Of a stretch of 6,295 nt of DNA, positions 1 to 6,095 are shown piece by piece. The first letter of the stretch is position 1; each line of letters starts with the position of its first letter. A program made the translations under genes and the position numbers. Source of the stretch: Chloroflexota bacterium (GTDB taxonomy: Bacteria; Chloroflexota; Dehalococcoidia; SZUA-161; SpSt-899); assembly GCA_018657655.1 (NCBI GenBank), contig JABHWQ010000422.1:1-6295 (forward strand), written 5' to 3'. Below the pieces are notes generated by a model that saw nothing but the letters and a program-made list of their open reading frames with translations, made no database searches and was not told the DNA's origin.

Positions 1-421
1 CCTGTCCCCCTGCTATCAACTGTGTTTTGTCCGGTAAATTCTGAGCCACATATGCTAAGGCTTCCTCGGAAGTAAATTGAAGCACGGTCATTCCCAATAT
101 GTCCGGTACGAGACTCCGGCATTCCTCTACTATCTTCTCTGGCGTTAAGAAAAGCCCCAGCGATTTTACCCGCAAGCCAGCCACCTCAGCATATTGATGA
201 ATTAGCCGTAATCCCAATCCCAGCCCATCATCCAGCGTAGCTGTTACCATCAATGGCGGATTATCCCAGAGGGACTCGATGCCTTGACTGTTTTTCCATT
301 GGAGCAGCTCAACTGCTGCAGATTCCATCTCATGGCGTGGAGGAACCCCCGTTTCCTGCCATTCGTTCAAAAGACTTGTTAATTTCTCTCTCAATCGAGA
401 AGAGGCATTTTCACGATCCAA
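1..421 (-). CDS. B12-binding-like Rossmann domain protein (3' end beyond window)
   Basis: This open frame of 140 codons runs off the left edge, so the C-terminus is missing. The start is inferred as TTG at 421-419, because AAGGA lies six bases upstream (428-432) and an in-frame stop precedes it. The start overlaps the end of the upstream redox gene by 11 bases, which suggests translational coupling. Residues 1-55 are charged and probably helical, like the helical cap that precedes many B12-binding domains. From about residue 57 the pattern is that of a cobalamin-binding Rossmann fold: a strand (LMVTATL), a glycine-rich turn (DDGLGLG, 64-70), a helix, a strand (VKSLGLFL), the 'TPEKIVEECRSLVPDILGMTVLQ' region typical of the family, and a terminal IAGGQ strand. 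The DxHxxG histidine that ligates cobalt in MetH-type proteins is replaced by leucine or glycine. Cofactor binding is therefore unproven. The specific function is not recognised. Confidence 0.72.
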   Translation of the reverse strand, partial: MDRENASSRLREKLTSLLNEWQETGVPPRHEMESAAVELLQWKNSQGIESLWDNPPLMVTATLDDGLGLGLRLIHQYAEVAGLRVKSLGLFLTPEKIVEECRSLVPDILGMTVLQFTSEEALAYVAQNLPDKTQLIAGGQ

Positions 422-1394
422 CAGGATTCCTTATCTCAATACTTTCGATACCCTCTAAAGCGATCTCTTTCACATGGTCTCTATAGTGCCCATCGATAAC
501 GGTTTGCAATATGGGAATAGTTTCCCGCGTTCCCGCTTCTCCAATCAGATACAAGAGGTCAATTTGCATCGGTTCGATCACATTATGAAACCGATCCCAC
601 AAAGGTTGGATGATGCCATATGCTAGATCAATATCCCTTTTGGTAACCTCTTCCACGGCAGTCATTGCTCCAAGGCGAGTAGTGAACTTATCATCAACCA
701 GCAAATCCACGAATACCGGGAGGAATTCTCCATTTTCAATTATCATCTCCGCTACCGCAGACGCATTTCCTTCCAGCAGCATTCGTTCAATAGTCGATGT
801 AGAAAAACAGGAGGGATCAGAATTAGTTATTACTTCCATAATTTCTACCAGCGATATTGCACCTGTCCAGCAAAAACCACTATCCAGAATCAATGTCGGC
901 ACCCCTTGGACATCATCCGCTTTGGCCAACTCAGTGAAGAGCACAGCATCGATAATTTCGAGTTGTACAGCTTTGTTGACAACTGTCAGTGGCACAAGTG
1001 TTCGAACACTAGCCGGACAATTGGGGCACATCTGCGTCACATACAACCTCAACAATACGGGAGTCTCAATCGCCTGAACTTTCTCGCGTATTATTGTCGG
1101 CAGGAACGCAAATTCATCAACTGTATACTCAATAGCTTCAAGAAATGGACCGAGTTCCGATCCAGCCGGAACTCCACAATATCTCAAATTATCGCTAATC
1201 TGGATCGAGGGCTTTTCGCCTTCCTTTTCATTCCTTTCCTCAAATTTAACCTTCGAAGCAAAGGCCGATAATTCACGACAAAACAAGCGAATCTCTTCAC
1301 TTCTTTCATCTTCAGTTGTATTCAGTGTCAAATGAACATCGCTCGATATCCCTTTGCCCCACTGTATGATTTTTTGTTCCTCATGAGGGTTCAT
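411..1394 (-). CDS. Tandem thioredoxin-fold protein with HEAT-like C-terminal half
   Basis: The predicted protein has 327 residues, no signal peptide and no membrane segment, so it is probably cytosolic. Residues 1-105 resemble the first, inactive thioredoxin fold of AhpF and protein disulfide oxidoreductases, including the 'RYCGVPAGSELGPFL' stretch at 71-85. Residues 110-195 form a second thioredoxin/glutaredoxin fold with redox-active C123-P-N-C126 and the cis-proline motif G164-V-P166. Residues 200-327 are alpha-helical with HEAT-like spacing ('LLVDDKFTTRLGAMTAVEEV', then 'LLYLIGEAGTRETIPILQTVI'), suggesting a protein-binding scaffold. The ATG at 1394 was chosen because AGAAAGG (1401-1407) lies six bases upstream. 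An upstream ATG at 1469 would overlap the probable -35 element. A disulfide reductase or oxidoreductase role is inferred from the fold; substrate and partner are unknown. The downstream B12-like gene overlaps its end, so the two products probably act in one process. Confidence 0.85.
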   Translation of the reverse strand: MNPHEEQKIIQWGKGISSDVHLTLNTTEDERSEEIRLFCRELSAFASKVKFEERNEKEGEKPSIQISDNLRYCGVPAGSELGPFLEAIEYTVDEFAFLPTIIREKVQAIETPVLLRLYVTQMCPNCPASVRTLVPLTVVNKAVQLEIIDAVLFTELAKADDVQGVPTLILDSGFCWTGAISLVEIMEVITNSDPSCFSTSTIERMLLEGNASAVAEMIIENGEFLPVFVDLLVDDKFTTRLGAMTAVEEVTKRDIDLAYGIIQPLWDRFHNVIEPMQIDLLYLIGEAGTRETIPILQTVIDGHYRDHVKEIALEGIESIEIRNPVGS

Positions 1395-1400
1395 TGTTTG

Positions 1401-1407
1401 CCTTTCT
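1401..1407 (-). promoter_or_regulatory. Ribosome binding site deciding the start of the thioredoxin/HEAT gene
   Basis: On the minus strand AGAAAGG lies six bases before the ATG at 1394. This is the best Shine-Dalgarno match in the region and argues for the shorter start over the in-frame ATG at 1469. Confidence 0.6.
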
Positions 1408-1440
1408 TTTACACCATATTTTTCGATTTCAATCGTTCCT

Positions 1441-1469
1441 AGCCTACAATATCCAATCTGTGAGGTCAA
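1441..1469 (-). promoter_or_regulatory. Putative sigma70 promoter of the thioredoxin/B12-like operon
   Basis: On the minus strand a near-consensus -35 box TTGACC (1464-1469) is followed, after a 17-bp spacer, by a weak -10 box TAGGCT (1441-1446). The predicted transcript would start near 1434, about 40 bases before the ATG at 1394. The -10 box matches consensus at only three positions, so activity may depend on an activator or the assignment may be off. Confidence 0.4.
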
Positions 1470-1480
1470 GGAATCAAAGC

Positions 1481-1509
1481 TTGTGGACTGGACTTGCAGG
1501 GGCTATACT
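1481..1509 (+). promoter_or_regulatory. Putative sigma70 promoter of mnmE
   Basis: TTGTGG (1481-1486) and TATACT (1504-1509) are separated by exactly 17 bp on the plus strand. Transcription would start near 1516, leaving a leader of only about 14 bases before the mnmE ATG at 1530. It lies back to back with the minus-strand promoter; the two -35 boxes are 11 bp apart. Confidence 0.5.
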
Positions 1510-1529
1510 TAGTCTCACGGGAACCAGCT

Positions 1530-2867
1530 ATGTATCAGGATACGATTGCAGCTATTTCAACGCCTATCGGGGAAGGCGGCATAGGCATCGTGCGACTTAG
1601 CGGAGATAACGCACGCCAGATTGCCGCAAAAATCTTCGATAAACCCCTCATAAATCGCCGACTCGTCCATGGCTATATCATCGATCCCGATAGCACAGGG
1701 GCAGTGGATGAGGTACTGGCCTCATATATGGCTGCACCACACACATACACTCGGGAGGATGTTGTCGAGATCAACTGTCACGGGGGCGTGATACCACTCC
1801 AACAAATACTAGGGTTGGTGCTCAAAAACGGAGCCAGGTCAGCCGAGCCGGGGGAATTTACATTGCGGGCATTCCTTAACGGCAGAATCGATCTCACGCA
1901 AGCCGAATCGGTTCAGGACATCATCCAAGCCAAGACACAAGCAAGCCTGCGTCTTGCGGTTGAAGGATTGAAGGGGAAGCTTTCAATACAGATCGGGACA
2001 CTCCGTAATGATCTACTATCAGCACTCGCTTATCTTACTGCCAGGATTGATTTTCCGGAAGACGAAGTCGAAGAACAGGATGCCTTCGGACCAATCAGCA
2101 AAGCCAGAGAGGAGTTAAAGAGTTTGATTGCCGGTGCAGATGCAGGTGCAGTTTATCGACAGGGTATTCGTACTGCCATTGTGGGTCGTCCAAACGTAGG
2201 GAAGTCCAGCCTTTTGAACCGGCTTATGAGGGAAAGTCGTGCCATTGTCACTCCTGTTCCCGGAACCACTCGCGATACCATCGAAGAGGTTGTAAATCTC
2301 AAGGGTGTCCCTTTCGTGCTGGTTGATACCGCAGGAATCACGGAAAGTCACGATATGGCCGAATCTCTGGGTATCGAGAGAAGCCGCACAGCAATAGACC
2401 AGGCTTCGCTGATTGTTCTGGTGATCGATACCAGCGAACCAGTCACCGATGCCGATTGGCAAATTATTAAGCTCCTGGACAATAAAACCGTGGTGATAGC
2501 CGCCAACAAGGACGATCTTCCGGCAAAAGCCAAACTTGAGGAAATTAACTGGCCAACTATCCACACCTCAGCTCTCACAGGAAATGGCATTGATGAACTC
2601 GAAACCAAACTGGCTGATATTGCTCTTGGCGGCAAACTTACGGCACCCGATGAGTTCATGGTTACAAATGTCCGTCACAAAGAAGCTTTGCAAAGAGCAG
2701 AGGCACACTTGTCAGAGGCACTGAATAGTATGGAAAACAACATGCCCGACGATTTTGTGACCATCGATCTTACCGGCGCATTAAATGCACTCGGCGAGAT
2801 TACGGGGGAAACAGTGACTGAAGAACTGCTGGAAATAATTTTCAGTAGTTTTTGTGTTGGTAAATAA
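1530..2867 (+). CDS. mnmE: tRNA uridine-5-carboxymethylaminomethyl(34) synthesis GTPase MnmE
   Basis: MnmE works with MnmG to modify the wobble uridine (U34) of certain tRNAs to cmnm5U, using a formyl-tetrahydrofolate derivative and GTP hydrolysis in the cytosol. The 445-residue product has the usual family length. The N-terminal domain opens with the signature 'MYQDTIAAISTPIGEGGIGI' and contains 'GEFTLRAFLNGRIDLTQAES' (108-127). A helical domain follows and holds the inserted G domain: G1 GRPNVGKS (219-226), G2 in GTTRDT (245-250), G3 DTAG (266-269), G4 NKDD (326-329) and G5-like SAL (347-349). The chain ends in the hallmark FCVGK with C442. The ATG at 1530 fits family N-termini; the in-frame ATG at 1494 would lie upstream of the -10 box. 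Only a weak Shine-Dalgarno, GGGA at 1519-1522, precedes it. No mnmG neighbour is visible. The gene is convergent with ftsH. Confidence 0.97.
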   Translation: MYQDTIAAISTPIGEGGIGIVRLSGDNARQIAAKIFDKPLINRRLVHGYIIDPDSTGAVDEVLASYMAAPHTYTREDVVEINCHGGVIPLQQILGLVLKNGARSAEPGEFTLRAFLNGRIDLTQAESVQDIIQAKTQASLRLAVEGLKGKLSIQIGTLRNDLLSALAYLTARIDFPEDEVEEQDAFGPISKAREELKSLIAGADAGAVYRQGIRTAIVGRPNVGKSSLLNRLMRESRAIVTPVPGTTRDTIEEVVNLKGVPFVLVDTAGITESHDMAESLGIERSRTAIDQASLIVLVIDTSEPVTDADWQIIKLLDNKTVVIAANKDDLPAKAKLEEINWPTIHTSALTGNGIDELETKLADIALGGKLTAPDEFMVTNVRHKEALQRAEAHLSEALNSMENNMPDDFVTIDLTGALNALGEITGETVTEELLEIIFSSFCVGK

Positions 2868-2876
2868 CACAAAAAC
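2848..2876. repeat. 11-bp perfect inverted repeat at the mnmE/ftsH convergent junction
   Basis: The arms GTTTTTGTGTT (2848-2858) and AACACAAAAAC (2866-2876) are perfect complements around a 7-base loop. The mnmE stop codon (2865-2867) spans the loop and the right arm, and the repeat ends 13 bases from the ftsH stop at 2889. Both converging transcripts could form the hairpin, so it may mark or protect both 3' ends. It is not a textbook intrinsic terminator: the stem is AT-rich and the A-run, not a U-run, is on the 3' side of either transcript. Confidence 0.7.
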
Positions 2877-2888
2877 ATTGCCAATCGG

Positions 2889-5081
2889 CTATGTTTGCGC
2901 CAGCGGTTCCGGAGGAGGATCGCCAGGGAGTTTTTTACTAGATACCTTTTTGGGGGCTTGTTCACCAAGTTCGGCATCGGAAACTATAGAAACCTTCTTG
3001 ACAGATGGCTTCTCCATCACAGGCGCTACTGAATTAAAAAGAGATTCTAGTGCCTCGCCCTCAATAGTTTCATCCTTTATCAACCGATCCGCAATCTGAA
3101 TGAGTTTGTCTTTGTTTTCTGTGAGTATTTCCTTAGCCTGGTTGTAGGCTTGTTCTATCAGTCCATGTACTTCCTGATCTATCTCGTCAGCGATTTTGTC
3201 CCCATAATCTCGCTGCTCCGATATTTCTCTACCAAGAAAGATCATTTCCTCTCTTTTCCCATAAACCCTGAGCCCCAAGCTACCCAAACTTCGATAATCT
3301 TTTACATATACTTTGATACCAAGTTTTTCAGTGTCTATATCATTTTCCTGCAACAACTCTATAAGGCTCGGACTATCCTCTTTCCTGGATCGGAACTGGC
3401 TACTATCTTTTCGCTTGAGCAATAGATCATTACCGTACACTTCAACACACTCAATATTACCTGCCCGCGCTTCTTCCAAAACAGCGCTAATGGGCAATTC
3501 CTCAAATTCAGGCCTATTGCTCATACCATAGCGCATAATCATAGTTCTGGCTATTTGGGTCGCACGTTCCAGATCATTGCTTGCTCCAGTAGTCGTATCA
3601 GCGAAAGTCACTTCTTCGGCCACATGGCCGCCAAGTAACGTAGCTAGCCTATCATTGAACTGAGACCGCGACGTAGTGTATCGGTCTTCGGTTGGCAATT
3701 GCCGCATATACCCCAACATCATACCTCGTGCAACTATCGATACCTTGTGGACCGGATCAGCATTTGGCAAGCTGCGAGCGACCAGCGCATGGCCAGCCTC
3801 ATGATACGCCGTGACTTTCTTATCTTCAGCTGTCATTACGCGGCTCTTCCTCTCTGGGCCTGCAATAACACGATCAATAGACTCTTCGAACTCGCCGAGT
3901 TCAATTTCTTTCTTATCCCTACGAGTCGCCAAAATAGCTGCTTCATTCACTAGGTTGGAAAGATCAGCCCCGCTAAATCCTGGCGTCTCCTTGGCAATAA
4001 CCTCCAGATCAGCCTTCGGACCCAGAGGTTTGCCCTTCGAATGTACCTCAAGAATCGCTCTGCGCCCATTTATGTCAGGAAGATCGAGAACAACGCGACG
4101 GTCGAATCGACCTGGACGCAACAGCGCCGGATCCAGAACATCCGGCCTGTTTGTTGCCGCAAGAACAATCACGTTAGCATTAGTCTCAAATCCATCCATT
4201 TCGGATAAAATCTGGTTCAACGTCTGTTCGCGTTCGTCATGACCTCCACCAAGCCCTGCACCACGATGGCGACCAACGGCATCAATTTCGTCAACGAAAA
4301 CAATACAAGGCGCATTGCGTTTTGCCTGATCAAAGAGGTCTCTGACTCGGGCAGCACCTACGCCGACAAACATTTCCACGAATTCACTACCACTAATAGA
4401 GAAGAAGGGAACACCGGCTTCACCGGCAACGGCTCGGCTAAGTAACGTTTTGCCCGTTCCCGGAGGACCTACCAGAAGAACGCCTTTGGGTATCCGCGCT
4501 CCCATAGCTAAGAATTTTTCAGAATGCTGCAAAAATTCGACTATTTCCTGTAGCTCTTCTTTCGATTCCTCAACACCAGCAACATCCGCAAAGGTGACGA
4601 CGGTCTGATTACCGGCAAACATTTTTGCTTTGCTTTTGGCAAATCCCATTGCCTGGTTTGGTCCTGACTGGGCACGGCGCAGTAGAAATATGAGTAATCC
4701 ACCAAATAGAATTATCGGCAGGAAGTTTATCAGTAGCGTTGCCCAGGTGCTGCTTAATCCTCCATCACCACTCTTGAAAGTGATCGTCACATCCTGGGCT
4801 TCGCCACTTGTTGTAATACCCTCATCAGTAAATACCTGATGAATATCAGTGTTCTCGCTTATCCTGGTCTTATATTCGGTACCATCCGTGAAGTCAGCAG
4901 AATATATGGTTTCGCCTTTTACTTCGATCTCCTTGATCTCGCCATTTTTGATTTCGCTTATCAATTTGCTAAACGAAATTTCTTCAGCCCCACCACCTCC
5001 GGATTGAAACGTAGTGAAAACAATGGCTATTACTGCCACCATAGCGATCAACACAAAAAGCTTGTTTCTCAACATATTCAT
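2889..5081 (-). CDS. ftsH: ATP-dependent zinc metalloprotease FtsH with an internal insertion
   Basis: FtsH is a membrane-anchored hexameric AAA+ protease that degrades membrane proteins and unstable cytosolic proteins. This one has 730 residues against the usual 600-650. In order: TM1 (about 7-25), extracytoplasmic domain (33-105), TM2 (113-135), AAA+ module with Walker A GPPGTGKT (205-212), pore FVG (238-240), Walker B VFVDEID (261-267) and arginine fingers R322 and R325. The M41 peptidase domain has HEAGH (427-431) and a third zinc ligand D503 in SNDLERAT. About 77 extra residues (524-600) follow 'RYGMSNR', before the family motif 'VYGKREEMIFLGREI' resumes. The tail (688-730) is rich in lysine and proline and probably disordered. 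All catalytic residues are intact, so the enzyme is predicted active. The ATG at 5081 is used; ATG at 5075 is equally possible, since no strong Shine-Dalgarno is present. Confidence 0.96.
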   Translation of the reverse strand: MNMLRNKLFVLIAMVAVIAIVFTTFQSGGGGAEEISFSKLISEIKNGEIKEIEVKGETIYSADFTDGTEYKTRISENTDIHQVFTDEGITTSGEAQDVTITFKSGDGGLSSTWATLLINFLPIILFGGLLIFLLRRAQSGPNQAMGFAKSKAKMFAGNQTVVTFADVAGVEESKEELQEIVEFLQHSEKFLAMGARIPKGVLLVGPPGTGKTLLSRAVAGEAGVPFFSISGSEFVEMFVGVGAARVRDLFDQAKRNAPCIVFVDEIDAVGRHRGAGLGGGHDEREQTLNQILSEMDGFETNANVIVLAATNRPDVLDPALLRPGRFDRRVVLDLPDINGRRAILEVHSKGKPLGPKADLEVIAKETPGFSGADLSNLVNEAAILATRRDKKEIELGEFEESIDRVIAGPERKSRVMTAEDKKVTAYHEAGHALVARSLPNADPVHKVSIVARGMMLGYMRQLPTEDRYTTSRSQFNDRLATLLGGHVAEEVTFADTTTGASNDLERATQIARTMIMRYGMSNRPEFEELPISAVLEEARAGNIECVEVYGNDLLLKRKDSSQFRSRKEDSPSLIELLQENDIDTEKLGIKVYVKDYRSLGSLGLRVYGKREEMIFLGREISEQRDYGDKIADEIDQEVHGLIEQAYNQAKEILTENKDKLIQIADRLIKDETIEGEALESLFNSVAPVMEKPSVKKVSIVSDAELGEQAPKKVSSKKLPGDPPPEPLAQT
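3282..3512 (-). other. Inserted FtsH_ext-like module within the FtsH M41 peptidase domain
   Basis: This is codons 524-600 of ftsH. The block aligns with the protein's own N-terminal extracytoplasmic domain: residues 35-89 match 529-582 with one single-residue gap and about ten identities (S, E, G, I, E, V, G, D, R, I), and the hydrophobic pattern is kept. Examples are 'EIKNGEIKEIEVKG' (43-56) against 'EARAGNIECVEVYG' (537-550). Placed after the third zinc ligand, the copy would face the cytosol. Its 'FRSRKE' and 'SLIELLQ' stretches look more like the N-terminal domains of other FtsH proteins than this one's own, which suggests origin from a paralog. Identity is low, so homology rests on pattern and length. 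Confidence 0.65.
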
Positions 5082-5208
5082 TATTTATGCTCTAATATAT
5101 GGATGGGGGTCAATGTTAACCGAATACGAATACCACCTAATTTGCTATGTACATTATATCACACAAGTACAACAGAATAGCACAAAATGCAAACTGTAAA
5201 ACGTGCAC
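5082..5208 (-). other. panB-ftsH intergenic region and ftsH leader
   Basis: This 127-bp stretch contains the extended -10 promoter and the ftsH leader. A short tandem GTATTC pair occurs in the leader. No terminator for panB, strong Shine-Dalgarno, small gene or riboswitch-like structure could be recognised. Confidence 0.5.
5153..5161 (-). promoter_or_regulatory. Extended -10 promoter of ftsH
   Basis: On the minus strand TGATATAAT is a perfect extended -10 element (TGnTATAAT), with TATAAT at 5153-5158. No good -35 hexamer lies at the right distance, as is common with extended -10 promoters. Transcription would start near 5146 and give a leader of about 65 bases. ftsH is therefore probably transcribed on its own as well as by any read-through from panB. 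No CIRCE-type heat-shock repeat was seen in the leader. Confidence 0.65.
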
Positions 5209-6036
5209 CTATTTCAATTGATCTAAAAGACCAGCATCCATCGTAGGACTATGTTCATCCGTCGGGAAGGAACCTGCTTTTACCTCAGCCATGTATTCAG
5301 TGAAGGCAGATAGCATGGTATCTCGAAGTTTGGCATACTGTTTAGCATGTTTAGGAACAAAGTCAGCGAATAGACCCAGGAGATCATGAATCACTTGAAC
5401 TTGGCCATCACAATCCTTGCCTGCTCCAATGCCAATGGTGGGAATGTTGATCTTCTCGGTAACTAGTTTGGCTAGAGGCGCCGGTACTAATTCGAGGACA
5501 ACAGCATAAGCCCCAGCTTCTTCCAGAATACGAGCATCATTCAATAATCGAGCTGCCGCCTCTGTGCTTTTACCAATTGCTTTTGGACCGCCAAGTTGGT
5601 GGGTCGATTGAGGAGTGTAACCGAGATGTCCCATTACCGGTATCCCAGCAGCAACGATCCGACGAACCTTTTCCGCCACTGCCTCACCGCCTTCGAGCTT
5701 TACGGTCTGGCACCCACCCTCCTGAAGGAACCTACCCGCATTTCGCAAAGCATCTTCAACAGAAGTATGGTAAGTCATAAATGGCATATCGCCAACAACC
5801 AGGGCATTCTTGGTTCCCCTCGATACGGCCTTGGTATGGTGAATCATTTCATCTATAGTGACTGGGATAGTAGAATCATGCCCGAGCATTACCATGCCCA
5901 AGCTATCTCCAACCAAGATTAGAGGGATCCCGGCTTCATCAACAAGCCGGGCTGTAGAATAATCGTAGGCTGTCAGCATGGAGAATTTCTCTCCCTGCTG
6001 CTTCATTTTCATTAACTGACCGATGTTAACCCGCAT
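5209..6036 (-). CDS. panB: 3-methyl-2-oxobutanoate hydroxymethyltransferase
   Basis: PanB makes ketopantoate from alpha-ketoisovalerate and 5,10-methylenetetrahydrofolate, the first committed step of pantothenate and coenzyme A synthesis. The 275-residue product matches family length (264 in E. coli). It shows the expected TIM-barrel motifs: TAYDY (22-26), GDSLGMVMLGHDSTIPVT (43-60) with metal ligand D44, VGDMPF (81-86) with D83, KLEG (113-116) with K113 and E115, GHLG (136-139), and LELVP (181-185) with the catalytic-position E182. GIGAG (202-206) closes the barrel core. The ATG at 6036 is preceded by a strong Shine-Dalgarno. panD lies 55 bases upstream on the same strand, so the two form a pantothenate operon; no panC is visible in the window. 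Confidence 0.97.
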   Translation of the reverse strand: MRVNIGQLMKMKQQGEKFSMLTAYDYSTARLVDEAGIPLILVGDSLGMVMLGHDSTIPVTIDEMIHHTKAVSRGTKNALVVGDMPFMTYHTSVEDALRNAGRFLQEGGCQTVKLEGGEAVAEKVRRIVAAGIPVMGHLGYTPQSTHQLGGPKAIGKSTEAAARLLNDARILEEAGAYAVVLELVPAPLAKLVTEKINIPTIGIGAGKDCDGQVQVIHDLLGLFADFVPKHAKQYAKLRDTMLSAFTEYMAEVKAGSFPTDEHSPTMDAGLLDQLK

Positions 6037-6038
6037 GT

Positions 6039-6047
6039 CCCCCTCCT
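6039..6047 (-). promoter_or_regulatory. Strong ribosome binding site of panB
   Basis: On the minus strand AGGAGGGGG precedes the panB ATG, with the AGGAGG core five bases from it. It is by far the strongest Shine-Dalgarno in the window and fixes the start at 6036. Confidence 0.8.
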
Positions 6048-6070
6048 GAATTTAGAGTAGAGCCACAGGT

Positions 6071-6095
6071 TTAAACTCACGTCTTGTGAGTTTAA
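6071..6095. repeat. 10-bp perfect hairpin between panD and panB
   Basis: The arms TTAAACTCAC (6071-6080) and GTGAGTTTAA (6086-6095) are perfect complements around a 5-base loop. On the minus-strand transcript the hairpin begins within the panD stop codon (6092-6094) and ends 34 bases before the panB start. It has no U-run after it and only moderate GC, so it is unlikely to be a strong terminator. It may stabilise the panD 3' end or attenuate read-through into panB. Confidence 0.65.

Noticed and set aside
361..790. The ten-base string attcgttcaa repeated at 361 and 781
   Set aside because: Both copies lie inside coding sequence and the similarity barely extends beyond ten bases; two copies can arise by chance.
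610..1077. A 155-codon plus-strand open frame antisense to the thioredoxin/HEAT gene
   Set aside because: It lies entirely within a well-supported minus-strand gene, and its product is low in complexity (serine/threonine-rich) without recognisable motifs.
1395..1469. Longer N-terminus for the thioredoxin/HEAT protein starting at 1469
   Set aside because: The extra 25 codons would begin inside the probable -35 box and lack a ribosome binding site; the ATG at 1394 has AGAAAGG six bases upstream.
1494..1529. Longer N-terminus for MnmE starting at 1494
   Set aside because: The extra 12 codons would contain the predicted -10 box, and MnmE proteins typically begin at the 'MYQDTIAAI' methionine.
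2848..2876. Calling the mnmE/ftsH inverted repeat an intrinsic terminator
   Set aside because: The stem is AT-rich and an A-run, not a U-run, lies on its 3' side in either direction.
3282..3512. A frameshift, intron or intein as explanation of the extra FtsH residues
   Set aside because: The frame is continuous on both sides. The block has no intein splice residues or homing endonuclease motifs, and at about 77 residues it is too short for an intein.
3811..4242. A 143-codon plus-strand open frame inside ftsH
   Set aside because: It is antisense to the conserved AAA+ region of FtsH, and its sequence is an arginine/serine-rich mirror of that coding sequence.
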